Shown here piece after piece: positions 14,064-26,200 of a stretch of 64,000 nucleotides of DNA. Under the pieces are notes generated by a model. The model had not been told where the DNA came from and searched no databases. It saw only the letters and a program-made list of their open reading frames with translations. Source of the stretch: Desmodesmus armatus (Eukaryota > Chlorophyta > Chlorophyceae > Sphaeropleales > Scenedesmaceae); contig VIIQ02000660.1 of NCBI GenBank assembly GCA_007449985.2, forward strand, positions 55,395 through 119,394, written 5' to 3'. Position numbers and translations under genes: made by a program. How positions within the stretch are numbered: position 1 is the stretch's first letter; each line of letters begins with the position of its first letter.

Positions 14064-14733
14064 GGTGAAAGCTGGTGTGCTGTTAGGCTTATGGGTGCTA
14101 ACAGGCTTGGTGCAGCTGACTGGGCTGCGTGGCTGTATGTACGTCTACACGTGAGCCTAACTGCACTGTAGAAGGAGTGCAGGTGCTGACAGACTGAGTG
14201 CTGGCAGGCTTGTAGCAGCTGACTAGGTGGCTGCTTAGCTGACTGAAAGCCGCGCTGTTGGGGCCCAGATGAGCTGACTACACTGTAATGGAAGTGCAGG
14301 AGCTGAGGCCGCTGCACTGCTGGTGCCCTAGCTACTCCTGAGGTGGAGAGCAGGGCAGTCAGCAGCGAGGGCAGAAAACGACAGGCGGCAGGGGTGTCAA
14401 TAACCAGGCACTGCCACTGAGTAGTTGAACGTTCTGTAGCTCACACAGAAGAGGTTGCTGTCGCTGTAAGCCAAACAGACAGTGGGATTAGGCTGCTGTA
14501 GGGCAATGCTGCATGTAGGGAAGATGTAGTGCTGTGGCAGGAGAAGCTGTCGCTGCTGCACGCTGTAAACGCGGATGATCAGGCCGCTAAGCTGCTGCAA
14601 ATCGAGCAAATAAATCCGTGCAACGAAAGCACATTGACAAAGGCGATAGCCTAGCTGCGCAAAGGCAGGTCTTCCTACGTTTGTACCGGGCACAGGTTGT
14701 ATCGAGCTGCAGGTCTAGCTGGGGCGTGAAGAA

Positions 14734-14745
14734 GGGCTCATAACC
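14734..14745 (-). promoter_or_regulatory. Primer binding site matching a tRNA-Met anticodon arm
   Basis: Directly next to the 5' LTR the element reads GGTTATGAGCCC. Its complement, GGGCTCATAACC, is the anticodon stem-loop of an initiator-type tRNA-Met (CAU anticodon with U33 before it and AA after). Known copia-group elements such as Drosophila copia and yeast Ty5 prime from an internal tRNA-Met fragment, so half-tRNA priming is the natural reading. The host tRNA itself is not in this window. Confidence 0.7.
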
Positions 14746-15007
14746 TGATATGAATAGATGTGGCTGGGAGTTGTAAGCTCAGGGAACCTTGACAGCTATA
14801 AGGTGGGAAAGTAGTCCTGTTACACTGGTGCACCGTATGCAGGCTTAGAGAGAGAGTAAACATCCAAATACACTCTGAGAATGCAGAGGTCATATACTCC
14901 GCAGGAGCGGATAGCATAACTTCAGTCGCCATGCATAACTTCCTAACTTCGGGTAACTGCGGGCAACTTCGTCCAGCATAGTGGGCTGAGCATACTCAAT
15001 TCCAACA
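14746..15007 (-). repeat. 5' LTR of the copia element
   Basis: 262 bp, TG...CA ends, identical to the 3' copy. It should contain the promoter for the genomic RNA. No canonical TATA box is obvious. Confidence 0.95.
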
Positions 15008-15012
15008 CCCTG

Positions 15013-18000
15013 GAACCCCACCACCAGTACTGCGTGTGCTGCTGCTGCCATCGGTGTCCCTTGCCTCATACAAAGCAAGTGGCTGCATTCATTGCAGTGG
15101 AAAAGACAGCGGGGGGCAAGGGGGGCGGCAAGCCCCCCTAGCTTACAATATTCAGTGCAACAAACTACACTGTAATTAACAAACATAAACATAGTTTGAC
15201 AACAGCAGCAAACACTGGCAACGAACTCGCCTCACCCCTTCCTTCGACGGGTCTGCGGACGGAACGGGAGCCCCGTGTCCCACATTGGCAGTTGACTGCC
15301 AACCTGGGTTATACACGCCACCCAACTCCTCACTCACCTAATAGGCTGCTGTAAGACGTACATGCACAGCTGCGCCGGCAGTACAACTCCGCTCAACTGT
15401 GCTGGTAGTCAAATATGTTAGTCAACTTTGTGGCCATGAGCGTTGAAGATGCTCAGTCCAATGCGGTCACACAGATACAGTTTATTCAACGTGTGGCCTC
15501 TGGCCTAGTTTCTCTCGCAAGCGCGTGCTATCCTGTCTTGCTGTCGACCTCAACTACCTTGAGAGATCTGCAGTCCGTGCTGCTGTGAACTGCCGTCAGG
15601 TTCGCTGGGCTGTGGCCTGCTGGCTTCACTATGATGTTGTTCTATCTTGTCCGCATGGAGACTGTACATGGCTGGTTGCAGCACCACTCTCCACCACAAT
15701 GCAGATCTGTAGCAGTCGGTATGTCTCTAAGAAGGCTGGTCCGCAGATCCACAGCCAGGCGGCCATGCAATGCGTTCCTTTGCGAACTTTCTACGTGATG
15801 ACAAGACAACAGGCGTCCTGGACACGCAGCCGCACGGATCTGGACGCATGCCACTCCAACCGCCAGGAAGCTGCAGCTGCAACTGTCCTGTGCACATGGA
15901 AGCTTTTCCACAGATGTGCCCACAGCTAAACCTACTCGGTGATGTGTCGTCAATGGGTGGTTTATGTTTGCTGGGTTGTTGCAGACTGCTGCAACTGCCG
16001 CATGGTCTATCTGTTCCCAGTTGACAAGCCAGCTGCAGGGCACATGCCAGCAGATGAGTAGGTTGCTGGCTACGTAATAAGCATGATCCAGCAGAGGCAG
16101 CGCTTAAGAGGCAGCAGAGGTTGCTCTAGTTCAACATGCCCCTGAACAAAGATGCATGTATGGAGCATTGCATGTATGCAACCCAGATCTTGCCCGTGCT
16201 TCCCATTGATGACGCAGGCAATGCCGTTATCCAGCTGAATGACAAGCACCTGTCCCGCAACAGCGAGCAGGATACTACCAGATCAACGCTATCATGTTCA
16301 GAACCCAGTGTGGCTGAGTCTGGCCCCTGGTGTGGAGTGTCACCGGCAGCCCACTCAACAAGGGTGATAACATGAACAACAGGAAGCGGGCCTGCTGCAT
16401 CAGGTGCAGAGCACTGGTGAGCATGCTGCTGACAGCCCATCAGCAGTGAATCCTTCTTCTTTTGCAGACACATTGCTTAGCTGCCTTGACCCAGTCCCGT
16501 GCTGTTCAGCTTGCCTAGTTGCACTGTATGCAGCGCCAAGTGCCACATCGACACGCATTACTGCAACCCTGCAAACAGACGCCGGATGACTGCACAACTG
16601 TTGGTCTGGGGGGAGGATCCCCAGGTGTCTCCCACACCCACTTATAAGCTATCGACTGACTTGCAGCTTCTGCTTGGTGCCTTTGCAGGTGCTTGAAATA
16701 CACTTGGTTGCTTGCGGCTACTGCAGTGAAGCTGAGTAAGAATGCACCTTGCCATGCGGCGACGGCACAGGGAGCAGCACAGTTCACAAGGCAGCAAGCC
16801 AGGAGCACAAGATCGCAAGCAGCAGGCTTGACCTATGTGTTTTGTGTCTGGTGGGATGCCAGATCCAGGTGGTTGAAGACTTGTGCCTGTCGCTGGTCTG
16901 GTGCTTATCAAGAGGCTTGTCGACTTTGCGGCACCTGCTCAGCCCACATGTTATGGTGTTGGGATGGTAGTTGCAGTCAGCTGAGAGGGTTGGGCGATGC
17001 CCTGTGTACTGCTTCGCAACCAGTGCTGCTGCCGCAGCTGGTGTTGATGCTCCCGCACCCAGTGCGGTGTCTAGTTGTTGCAGCCTCGGGGTCTGCTGCT
17101 GCCTTAGCTGTGGCTTCTTGTCTGGCTCAGCCCACACCAACGTGCAAGGCTGGTGAAGCCTTATGGATCGCCTTCCGCCTTAGGTGCTTTTTACATGCTT
17201 GGGTTGGCTGTGAAGATATTTGTGTACACACGTGTCACTTGTGTTAGGTGTGATCCGCTGGGTTTGTTGTATGTCCAGCTGTGGCGTCATGTTGCTTCAT
17301 GTGTGTGTGCATACCTTGCAAGGTTGGGTTCGGTATGCATACTGTAGAGCAGAAGTGAATCAGAACTATACTCCTGCTCCAGATTGGTTCAGTAGGTCTG
17401 ATGCTGATCTGATGCTAATCTGTATCTGTAACTGAGTTAGATCTGAATTTGTCATTGGAAATTATCGGATCTGATCCAGCTCCAGAATTGCACTGGATTC
17501 ACTACAGATTTACTTCAGATCTGCTTCAGACTAGGTTCAGAATCGGCCCGGATTGCACCCAGAATCAGTTCAGACTGTCTGAATATCTGATGCACTTCTG
17601 CCTTGATTCTGCCAGTTTCTTCAGATGGGTTTACCAGAGTGCTATAACATTGGTTGAATCAGACACTTTTGTCAGTGGGCATCAGATGCCTGCTTCGCAG
17701 CTCAAGATAATTCCGATGGCAGTATTACAACACATTGTGCTCAGCGCCAGAGCGAGCCTCGTGCGGCACACCAACAACATGCCCCGGGCATCCATACGGC
17801 AGCTGTCAGGCGGCACAGCAGCACCCTCCCTGTAGGCAGCACCCCAAAATTCCGGTGGTCCCCATGTCACACAACGCATCGGGGAAAGATTGCAGCACTT
17901 CCAACACCTTGAATAATCACGGCCCTACAACACACAGAATACAACTGCAACATGGCAACTATGCAGGGTTTCTGAAAAGCAGGTGACTGCCAATACTGTT

Positions 18001-19260
18001 TCAACCGTCTGAGTGCTTCAACCAGCAACCCCATTGATGTGTTGCAAACACCCGCAGCACACCACCGTATACTACCAACACCGCAGTCGCAGTCACAAGT
18101 GCGGCACTTGTTGTGGCACTGTTTACTGTGATGGCTTCAAGCCGGGCAGTGCACAGACATGCCATGTCTGCCAGTGGCTGAAGTGGCCATGTCTGCCGGG
18201 CCCAAGTCACAAAACATAGTGGCAACTTGCTTGAATGCCGAGCATGATGTATTCATGCATGTTGGGCCCTACAATGTGCTTGCAGCACCTTGTGCCTCAG
18301 TGAAGCATATGTCAAAATGGTGTGGCACCACTGAAGTAGTGCCACTACTGGGTGACCCAGGCTTTTGAACATACTTCCTTGGGCCCTGTTTGAACCGTGT
18401 GTTCACTGCGTCGGCGTGCCACGGGCATGCGGCGCAGGCATACATTGCACAACAGCTGATTTGGCCTTGGACCGTCATGGTGTGCTGAGCACACCGTTCC
18501 GCATGGCTTGGCATGGCTCAGCCACTGGCGGCCAGTGCAGAAGCTTCCAGCTTGTTGGCATAGGAATCGTCCCTCAAGGCTCGTCAATTGTTGGCCCAGA
18601 GCCCACGTCCTCCATGGCAGGGCTTGATCCAAGGGCATCCTCCATAGCAGGGCTGGACTCAGCAGCAGTCTCTGGCTCAGCTGGGGCGGGGCTTTCAGGA
18701 GAGTACTTGTTTGCGGCCTGGACACAACGCAAGCCCCTCGCCTCTGCAGTGGGCATGACACAGCAGGAGCACAGTGTTTTAACAGCCTGCCCAGTGGTGC
18801 GTGTCATGCGGCGCCGTAAAGCATCAGCAAACGGTTAATCAATCCAGCTGCCAACTAGCCGTGCTGCTGGACTAGACAGTTGGCTGCTAACAATGAGTCA
18901 AACAAAAATTACTGCCTACGGTAGGCAACAAATGCACTGCGGTGTCTTCAAGCTAGCCTCCCAGAGGGTAGAAGGCCACTGACTTGGCTGACATTGACGC
19001 ATGCGTCTAAGATTGATTCCCAATGGAGCAATGTACCCATTACAACGTGCATTGCCAACCTAGCTAGGTACCATGCATATGCATGAATGCGCATTCCGCT
19101 CGATGCATCATCTATGCTGCTGGCACCTGTAGGGACAGATGCAATGTCGCATTCACTGTCGGATATCACACAAAGTAGGTGCACGGGCCTCGCAGAGTGT
19201 GTACTACTGTAGTACAAGACCTTGTTGCATTGTCAGCCCGGCTGGGTGGGCTGGTGGCCA
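15013..19260. other. Long stretch without a supported gene
   Basis: Open frames up to about 180 codons occur on both strands, but none shows a domain or a consistent chain of splice sites. Just right of the copia element is a GC hairpin (~15117-15140, GGGGGGC-GGCAA-GCCCCCC) resembling the 81-bp minisatellite. A TCAGAT-rich tract lies at 17390-17700. Confidence 0.5.
17390..17700. repeat. Second TCAGAT/ATCTGA-rich tract
   Basis: About 300 bases packed with TCAGAT, ATCTGA, TTCAGACT and GGATCTGATC words at irregular spacing, like 6080-6265. The motif is a common theme of the two loci but no fixed unit length can be defined by eye. Confidence 0.55.
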
Positions 19261-19266
19261 TAAGAA

Positions 19267-19473
19267 TTGAAGCACTTCCTGTTGGAGTGCCCTGTTTACG
19301 ATGATTTGCGCGCCGCTTGCCCGGCCTTCCCCCTGTCTGATGCTGTGGTACTGGACGACCCTGAATGTGTGCGATCAGTGTTCCAACCTGGAGAGCAGTC
19401 TGCGTTGGCATACACTCTGTACAAGATGAAAGTGCGCCGGGCGCGCCTTCTTGGGCTGACTTTGGGTATCTGA
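19267..19473 (+). pseudogene. LINE ORF2 C-terminal fragment
   Basis: The frame reads KHFLLECPVYDDLR and ends with a QSALAYTLYKMKVRRARL segment before TGA. The H-F-L-L-E-C-P-x-Y-D pattern is typical of the cysteine/histidine motif at the C-terminus of algal and plant non-LTR retrotransposon proteins. No RT, endonuclease or continuing frame lies upstream, so this is a 5'-truncated copy, the usual fate of LINE insertions. No poly(A) or target duplication was identified. Confidence 0.65.
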
Positions 19474-19678
19474 CCTGACAAGGGGTATTTCTTGGTGTTG
19501 CTGCCTGCTGGATCCTAGCTGTTTGCTTCCCACTTCTGTACAAGGTTGTCGTGTTGCCTCAGGATGTCAACAAAGTCTCCTTTGCTGTCTTGCTTTGAAT
19601 CAGGCTACTATCTGGTGTAGGTGGTGCAAACCACTGACGGGGATCGGGGTTTTTCCCCACCTTAGTGTTTCAACCGGT

Positions 19679-20395
19679 TCAACCCTGGCAGGCAATGCCA
19701 TTGATGTGTGGCGAATGTGTCTGCGTGTAACATTTTTCTTCCCCATAAGACTTACCGCGGTAGATGGCCTGGAAATCCTCCAAGGCACATTTGTCATTCC
19801 CTTGGAAGGAGGCACAGGGCTCCTTCAAAGTTGCAGCAGTGTCAGAACAGGCAAGCATGAAGGTCCTGCCACATTGGGTGGCCGTGCCAAAGGTTGCAGC
19901 AGTCTTGGGATCCTTCTCGCCACCCTCGCAGGCAGCCTGCAGTGGCGGCGGCAAAGGGGGCAACCCAGGTAAAACAAGGACCGTCCTAAGGCTTAGATCT
20001 GATAAGGTCATTCAACCCAGTGTTGTGAACTCTTCACAAGCTGGCTCTAGACTCCAAGATGTAGTTGGCATAGGCTATGTGCAGGCTGCAGGCTGCAACA
20101 GCTGTGAGGGGCGTTTGGGGACTGCATCTGCAGGGCGCATTGCTTGTGTGCTGCATGGTGCTGTCGTTGCCCACACAGTGTATGCCCCTCTGCAGGGGCA
20201 GCAGTCCAAGACAGCTAGGGCGTTCACCCGACACATCTTGTGGCTTACCTTCACTGAGGTGCACAGCTCGACTGCCAACTTGGTGCCTTCTGCGTCTCCA
20301 TCCTTCTTGCACTGTGCATCATCCTGGGCGAAAGCAGCAGTGGCGATGATGGCCACTAGGGCGCACACGAGCACCACGCGCAGCGACTGCATCAT
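19679..20395 (-). CDS. Small secreted cysteine-rich protein, two exons, 141 aa
   Basis: Exon 1 (20395-20228) encodes 56 residues. It starts MMQSLRVVLVCALVAIIATA, a clear signal peptide with likely cleavage after AFA, and ends at a CGG|GTGAAC donor. Exon 2 (19936-19679) follows a CACTGCAG acceptor in matching phase 0 and ends at TGA. The mature part has about nine spaced cysteines, including CG-x4-LAC-x-D-x-A. The last ~20 residues lie beyond a possible donor (CGCG|GTAAGT) and may instead be intron, giving a slightly different C-terminus. A paralogous exon lies at 212-436. The product is predicted extracellular; no family name or function is recognised. The longer open frame on the opposite strand is a shadow. 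Confidence 0.6.
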
Positions 20396-21340
20396 TGATG
20401 ATAGAAGAATGAATTATTACGTGGGACGAACGGCTGAGAGCTTCACAATAGGCTCTGTCGAAAGCAATGCGCTATTTGTGTCGTTCGTGGTGAGCCCAAA
20501 GGGCGCAAGCAATCGGATAAGCGTTGCGACGATGAGTGTGGCTCGGTGCAGCCGCGAGAAGACTCTCAGATATTTTCTTACATATCAGAAGTATGTTTCT
20601 GCAGCGTGCTGCAAGCACGCCTGGGCCAGGCTTACGCCAATCTGGGATAATTGGTCGTACTTTGCATCGCCCAAACACATTGGACTCCATAGGCACCTGC
20701 TGGTCAGCCACAAAGGGCTGTTTGTCGTTCGTCTCAACACCGCGCCTGGTGTGGAGACAATCATCGCAACAGCTTACTTGGAGGAGGACTCTCGCCAGCC
20801 CCCCCCCCCCCCCCCGGTCCTATCAGGTGCTGGTGTGGCAAGCATACTGTTATACTGAGCCCTCGCCTGCACTCTGCCGCCGTGAGGCTTCCAAGCTGGC
20901 AGAGATGGGCAATGATCATGACTTTGGGAGATTGAGCATGATCATGACTCATGAGTCATGATGGCACGCTTGTGACAGGTGCAGGCAGAGGCTTGCTTCA
21001 CTTCAGAGCTCAGGCAGTTGTGGTTGTGGTGCAGATGGATGCGTTGTACATTGACGTGCAGTACACCTTGGCACCTGACCAAAATCGCGCCAGCTGGGTC
21101 ACATTCGCGTGTTACCCATTCAATGAGGGCACTCCCAAGGGACCCACTCAGTGAGGGCACTCCCAAGGGACCCTGCCCCGGGCCTCTGCTTTGCCAACAC
21201 TTGGTCCGCAGCTCACCAAGTCACCTGTTAATAGGTGCTGTCTTTGGGTAAGCGATGATTGCCTGCCCACAGGCACTACATGAGGGTAAGAGACCATGGC
21301 GTGCCCACAGGTAACCGCCCTACCTACAGAGGAAGGGCTT

Positions 21341-21373
<33 letters not shown>

Positions 21374-22182
21374 GTTCCTTACCATGTACCATGGCATGTG
21401 CCCGGTCTTGGGCCACAGCCGAGTCGCATGGCAAGCACCGGATGCAGGCGAAGGTGCCTCGCAGGCTGGCCTGCGCTGAATCTGCCCACTGGTTGGCACC
21501 TTGCTCTGCAACTGCACACTCAGTTTAGGCTGCACTGGCTCTTGAAGATGGGTTGCAACAATTGCTGTCTTGCCAGTCACTAGATTGTCATGCCACTGGT
21601 GAGTACTGGCTGCTACTTAGATTGCCCGATCATTGGAAAATTTTTCGCCCTCCTGCCCTGTTGAAACACTTCAGCAGGTTGCGTTAGCGCTTGAGGCTGT
21701 ATTTCCGAAGTCTGCTGCTGTTGATCACCAGATGGCTCGAGGTTGACTTGCATTGGTGCCAGCACAGTATGGTCTGCAGCATGCTCACATGCCCTTCCAA
21801 GACAGAAATCCTCACCCATCGGACTCTGTTCAGGGTTGACTCGTGTGAGGTGGAAGGCCTCACCCTCCCCCCAGCCCGCCAGGCATGGTGGCTCCCAGAT
21901 TGCTCCCAGGGGAGCCACCCTGGGGGGCTTTTGACCTCACACTGGCACCTTGACCTGGCACTATAAATTACATAGCATACTGAGTACGCTAATTGCATTG
22001 GAGTGGGCGACAGGTTGGCATGTCAAGGGCACCCAAACTGTCAGCCATTTGACTGCTGGTTTTCAGCACTAAACCCGTCCCATTGGACGATCAGAAGGAA
22101 GCCCTGACCAAGTCTTCACCATGCAGCAATTTCACAACCTGGCCTCAGCGTCGTGTTGGTCGCCAGTTGGTTGCAAGTTCAG
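20396..22182. other. Intergenic with homopolymer and short tandem repeats
   Basis: No gene is supported. It contains a C17 run (20799-20815), a C29 run (21343-21371) and a two-copy 28-bp repeat (AGTGAGGGCACTCCCAAGGG, ~21121-21175). The runs may be length-compressed or expanded in the assembly. Confidence 0.45.
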
Positions 22183-22560
22183 ATGAGAGTGCCGGAGCTG
22201 TTCAAGGCGTACAGCGTGGCCTTTTTCTCATTGCTGGCAGGAGCAGCAGTTGTGCATAATATCTACGCCCCCGATCTGGTGAGCGAGGCGCTGCATGACC
22301 ACTTGTTTGCCTTGCTGCTGTACCTGTTGATCTTGTTGTCTGCTTATGTGGCCTAGTGTTCCCTGCCTGCACCACTTGCATCCTTGCCAGTCCAACATCA
22401 ATGTTCCCAAACATGTATAACATGGCCAGCTGCCATAAGTTCAACGTTTGCGGGAGAGGGGGGTGACGGTTGTTGCACCGTACCTGCTGTCCATTTGCAG
22501 AGGCTGCCTGTTCAGCCCTCAGACGAACAGGAGGCTGGTGCATCCCAGGCCAAACCCTGA
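22183..22560 (+). CDS. UQCC6/brawnin-like small inner-membrane protein, 51 aa, two exons
   Basis: Exon 1 (22183-22278) encodes 32 residues starting MRVPELFKAY, with a single hydrophobic helix (VAFFSLLAGAAVV) running into VHNIYAPDL. It ends exactly at a GTGAGC donor. Exon 2 (22501-22560) starts after CCATTTGCAG in phase 0, encodes RLPVQPSDEQEAGASQ and three more residues, then TGA. The pattern Y-x(n)-L-x-A-G-A-x-V-V-H-x-x-Y-x-P-D-L-x-(I/L)-P matches the animal brawnin/UQCC6 family, a small mitochondrial protein needed for respiratory complex III assembly. Length is shorter than the ~70-residue animal proteins. Assignment rests on this motif only. The stop lies ~115 bp before the possible first exon of the next gene. 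Confidence 0.65.
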
Positions 22561-22675
22561 TAGGGGTACGCGAAACATCTCCCGTAGCAGCTAGCTACGT
22601 AGCAGCACTGCAGTCGGAGCCGTACTTGTCAGCACAACCAGCAGTTGGCAGTTGCTCATCAGCAGTGCCCCCACC

Positions 22676-22722
22676 ATGAGCACGCAGCTGCTGGAGCGTG
22701 CTGCTTCTGGCAGCAGCTATGG
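22676..22722 (+). CDS. Possible first coding exon of the NFXL1-like gene
   Basis: ATG in a good context (CCACCATGAG) opens a short frame, MSTQLLERAASGSSYG, ending at a consensus donor GG|GTGAGT. It ends with two bases of a codon, while the next certain exon (23202) needs phase 0, so at least one intermediate exon would be missing. The N-terminus is therefore unresolved. Confidence 0.3.
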
Positions 22723-23201
22723 GTGAGTAATGTTTGTGGATGGGTACGGGCCTTCACTTCATACCAGCACTAAGGCCCATGAAAACCATGCAGATGCAGA
22801 GACTGTCCTGTAGAGAGCAGCGGAGATCAGAGTTGATGGAAGGTGGTAGGCATCCCTGGCAAGCAGTTATGTCTTGCTTTCTAGACAAGCCTTTGGGCAC
22901 TTAGTGGCAGGCAGGCAGTAGCCAGACAGAGGCAATTGACATGCAGCAGTTGAAACACCCAGGCAGCAGTTGACAAGACACGTGTACCCCATGACTGCCG
23001 TTGGCTCCGTACAGAGTGTTGCGGCATATTCAAATCAAGTTACAGCAACAGTGATAGGCAGGCAGCAGCTGGAGCCTGCACCACCATTGTAAGAGCTCCA
23101 GAGCTCTGCTGCTGTTTGCTGAGTGTGCTGACTAAACCCTGTGCAGAGTGTGTATGGCCCTGTGCTGACTAAACCCTGTGCTGACCCACCATGCACTGCA
23201 G

Positions 23202-26200
23202 GAGGATGACCAGGAGGCTGATGTTGAGGCCAGCATCTTTGAGCAGTATCTCAGCGTGTGTGATGAGGCCACAGTAGACCCTGAGACGTGAGTGACAGCA
23301 GTGCGCAGCACTGGGTGCAGCCAGATACGTCATGGTATCAGGTGCTTTACACGCATGTACATCGAATGGCCGCTACATGTGTGTGTTCGTGCATGCACAT
23401 CAGTTCTGCTCCAGTGCGCTTCCTTGTGCTTCTTTCAGAACCACCAGGCACTCATACAACAGGAACTCGCCCATCTGGTGCTGGCGGTCTGTTTCAAAAT
23501 CCAATTACGTTGGTGCCGCATCAGCACACACCCTTGCAATCCCACTTTGGCCGCCAAGAAGTGACACGAAAACGTGTTGGCATGTGCATGTCCGCAGGGA
23601 TGCTCTGTTTGCCAAGGGCCTCCTGCGTGTGCAGCAGTACCTGGCTGGTGGGCGTGACAACACAACCTGCCCCATCTGCCTGGGAGGCATCAAACCCACT
23701 GAGGCAATATGGGCATGCGGCAAGTCCTGCTACGCTCTGTTCCACATGACATGCATACAGGTGGGGCGTATTCACACATAGTGTGGTTTTCAGCGGCCGG
23801 GGTTGAGGGGTGTTGTTGCTGAGATGCCGGCAGCCGCAGAAGCAGCGTCTGTGCCGACAAGAACCATATGCAATCCTTTGGTGAATGACACTGGAAGCAG
23901 CTGCGCGTGTCCGCTGATCCCACTGTCTGTGCACAAAAAGCGCCTGTGCCGGTGTTCTGTTATTGGTGGTGTTGCAGGAGTGGGCGCGCAACCAGCTGGA
24001 CACTGCCGCCTACAAGGCCAGCAGGGACCCAGCACTGGCAGCTGCTGCCAAGGAGTGGGGCTGCCCCAGCTGCAGGTGTGTTTGCCAATGCAACTCCCAC
24101 TGTAGAAGCGTATTCTGTGTGAGGGGAGGGTTTTGGGGTTAGGGAAGAGAGGGAGAGAGGGAGGAAGGCAGGGGTTCAGGAATTGAAGAGGGTTGGGAGT
24201 GTTCGTGGCACAGGGGACTGGATAGGGTTTGGTGCTGCACAAGCCCCCAGTGCAAGATGATATGGCGGAGAGAGGCAGGAGGCGGTTCCCAGCAGCAGCT
24301 GCCATGTGGAGCCATCGCGATATCGACGGGGGGTGGGAATGGTAGCAGCGGGGTGCTTCACCTGCAGTGTGCAAGGCAGCGGGTGCAGTGCAGGGCAGCT
24401 GCTGCTGCAGCAATTAGGTCGAGGTTGTGAGAAGGGGTGGCAGCCGTGGATAAGGAATCATCACTGTGCAGTTGCTGTGAATTGTACTTGTGTGTGTATG
24501 TATGCTGTTTGCCTTAGCTGCTGTGTACTGCTGCTGTTGTGCTGCAGGTACGACTACCCCTCCAGCGAGGTGCCGCAGCAGTACAGCTGCTTCTGTGGGA
24601 AGAAGGAGGACCCTGAGTGGGACCCCTGGCTTGCACCTCACTCATGTGGGGAGCTGTGCGGCAAGTGAGTTGGTGACTCTGGTGACTTATCTGCAGGGAC
24701 TCCATCACCTTGTGAACTGACACTGACTGGCGCGCTAGATATGTGCGTGGTGGTGTGGAGGGAGCAGACTGGCATGGGGGACAACATGGTATCACTGCGG
24801 TTTTGCATGGCATGTTCGAGGCTCCGAAGCACTCCACATGCTGCTCTGTGACAGCTTGACCGACGTTGGGATTGCATAAGCTGCAACATGCACCGTTGCC
24901 ACTGTCTGCCCATCACCATAACTCCTGTGTGCTCCCTGTGGTTCCTTGTCCTCTTGTTGCAGGCCCCTCCCAGGCTCCTGCAGCCACTCATGCCTGCTGC
25001 TGTGCCACCCTGGGCCCTGCCCACCCTGCCCGCTGCTTGTGGACGCCTCCTGCTTCTGTGGCAAGGCTCACATGAAGCAGCGCTGCGGCAACAACGAGTT
25101 CTCATGCAGGTGGGGACTGTGACTTTCCACTTTCAAAGTCACAACTGTCATTGTTCCTTTCCACTTGTTGAGTACAGGCACAGCATGAATGGTATGGACT
25201 GATGGGTTTGTTTCAGCAGAGCTGTTCAGGCGTGCCAATGTGTGGAGTGTGCGAAGATTGCAACACCTGAGCAATGCGGACATTGCTTGCTATCGGCATG
25301 GTGATGTTGGCATGGTGATGTTTACGAGCTTGCTATTTGCACGGTTTCTGTGCAGGGCCATCTGCGGCAAGCGGATGCAGTGTGGGCACGCCTGTCCAGA
25401 CATCTGCCATGCCGGCCCGTGTGCCCCCTGTCAGGAGGTGGTGGCTGCAAGCTGTGCCTGCGGGGAGCAGCAGTCGCGGCGGCCCTGCTACCTGGCAGAC
25501 TGGCACTGTGAGAAGACCTGCGGCAAGCTGCTGGCATGCGGGCGCCACACCTGCGATCAGGTTGGTGCCTTTGTTTTGTGGCATATATGTTTCGTGAGGG
25601 TGGGTGCGATGGGGGCTTCGGTGGGTAGGGGCTGGGGTTTGCACATATGGTGCAATCGTGGTGAGGTCAAAGGTACGGCAACCTGGTTACTTGGCAGACT
25701 GGCACTGTGAGAAGATCTGCGGCAAGCTGCTGGCGTGCGGGCGCCACACCTGTGATCAGGTTGGTGCCTGTGCTTGGGGGGGGGGGGAGAACAAGCTGCA
25801 GTATTGTTGGCCACACCTCTGGTCAGGGGACCCGTAACCTTTGTTTTCATGGGCAACTTCGACAATGCCAGCGCAATTGGGCATGAAGGTGTGTGCTTTG
25901 GTGTATGGGGGCTGCTGGGGACTGCCTTCAGGGGGCACACATGTGTGGAGCAAGGTAGGGTCAGAAGGGGGTGGGCACTGCAACAAGACATGCAGCAAGC
26001 TGCTACCCAACGTGCGTCACATCTGCAATTGGTTGCTGTTTCTCGCTCTCCTGCCCACTCGGGCTCATGTGGCTCTTGCCCCAAGGAAGGCGAGCGACGC
26101 TGCCCCTTTGGCAATGCACTGTACCCTGATATCAGTTGTCATGATCAGACACCAGTTTGCCCCCTCCCTGCCCCCAAGACACATGTTGGAATTGCTCGTG

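Larger units (their letters stand above)
9797..15007 (-). mobile_element. Ty1/copia LTR retrotransposon, 5,211 bp
   Basis: Two 262-bp LTRs (9797-10058 and 14746-15007) read identical to me. On the element's own strand they start TGTTGGAATT and end ATATCA. A 5-bp target duplication CCCTG flanks the element (9792-9796 and 15008-15012). A primer binding site abuts the 5' LTR, a short purine tract (GGCGGAG, complement of 10059-10065) abuts the 3' LTR, and a single gag-pol frame fills the interior. The untranslated leader between primer site and gag is long, about 670 bases. Identical LTRs imply a recent insertion. Confidence 0.97.

Noticed and set aside
19764..20858. Plus-strand open frame of 364 codons
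   Set aside because: It is antisense to the better-supported spliced secreted gene (signal peptide, phase-matched exons) and shows no domain. Length alone reflects base composition.
25681..25760. Second copy of the NFXL1 exon end as a real extra exon
   Set aside because: The available acceptor gives the wrong phase, and the direct junction of the neighbouring exons gives a perfect NFX1 repeat.
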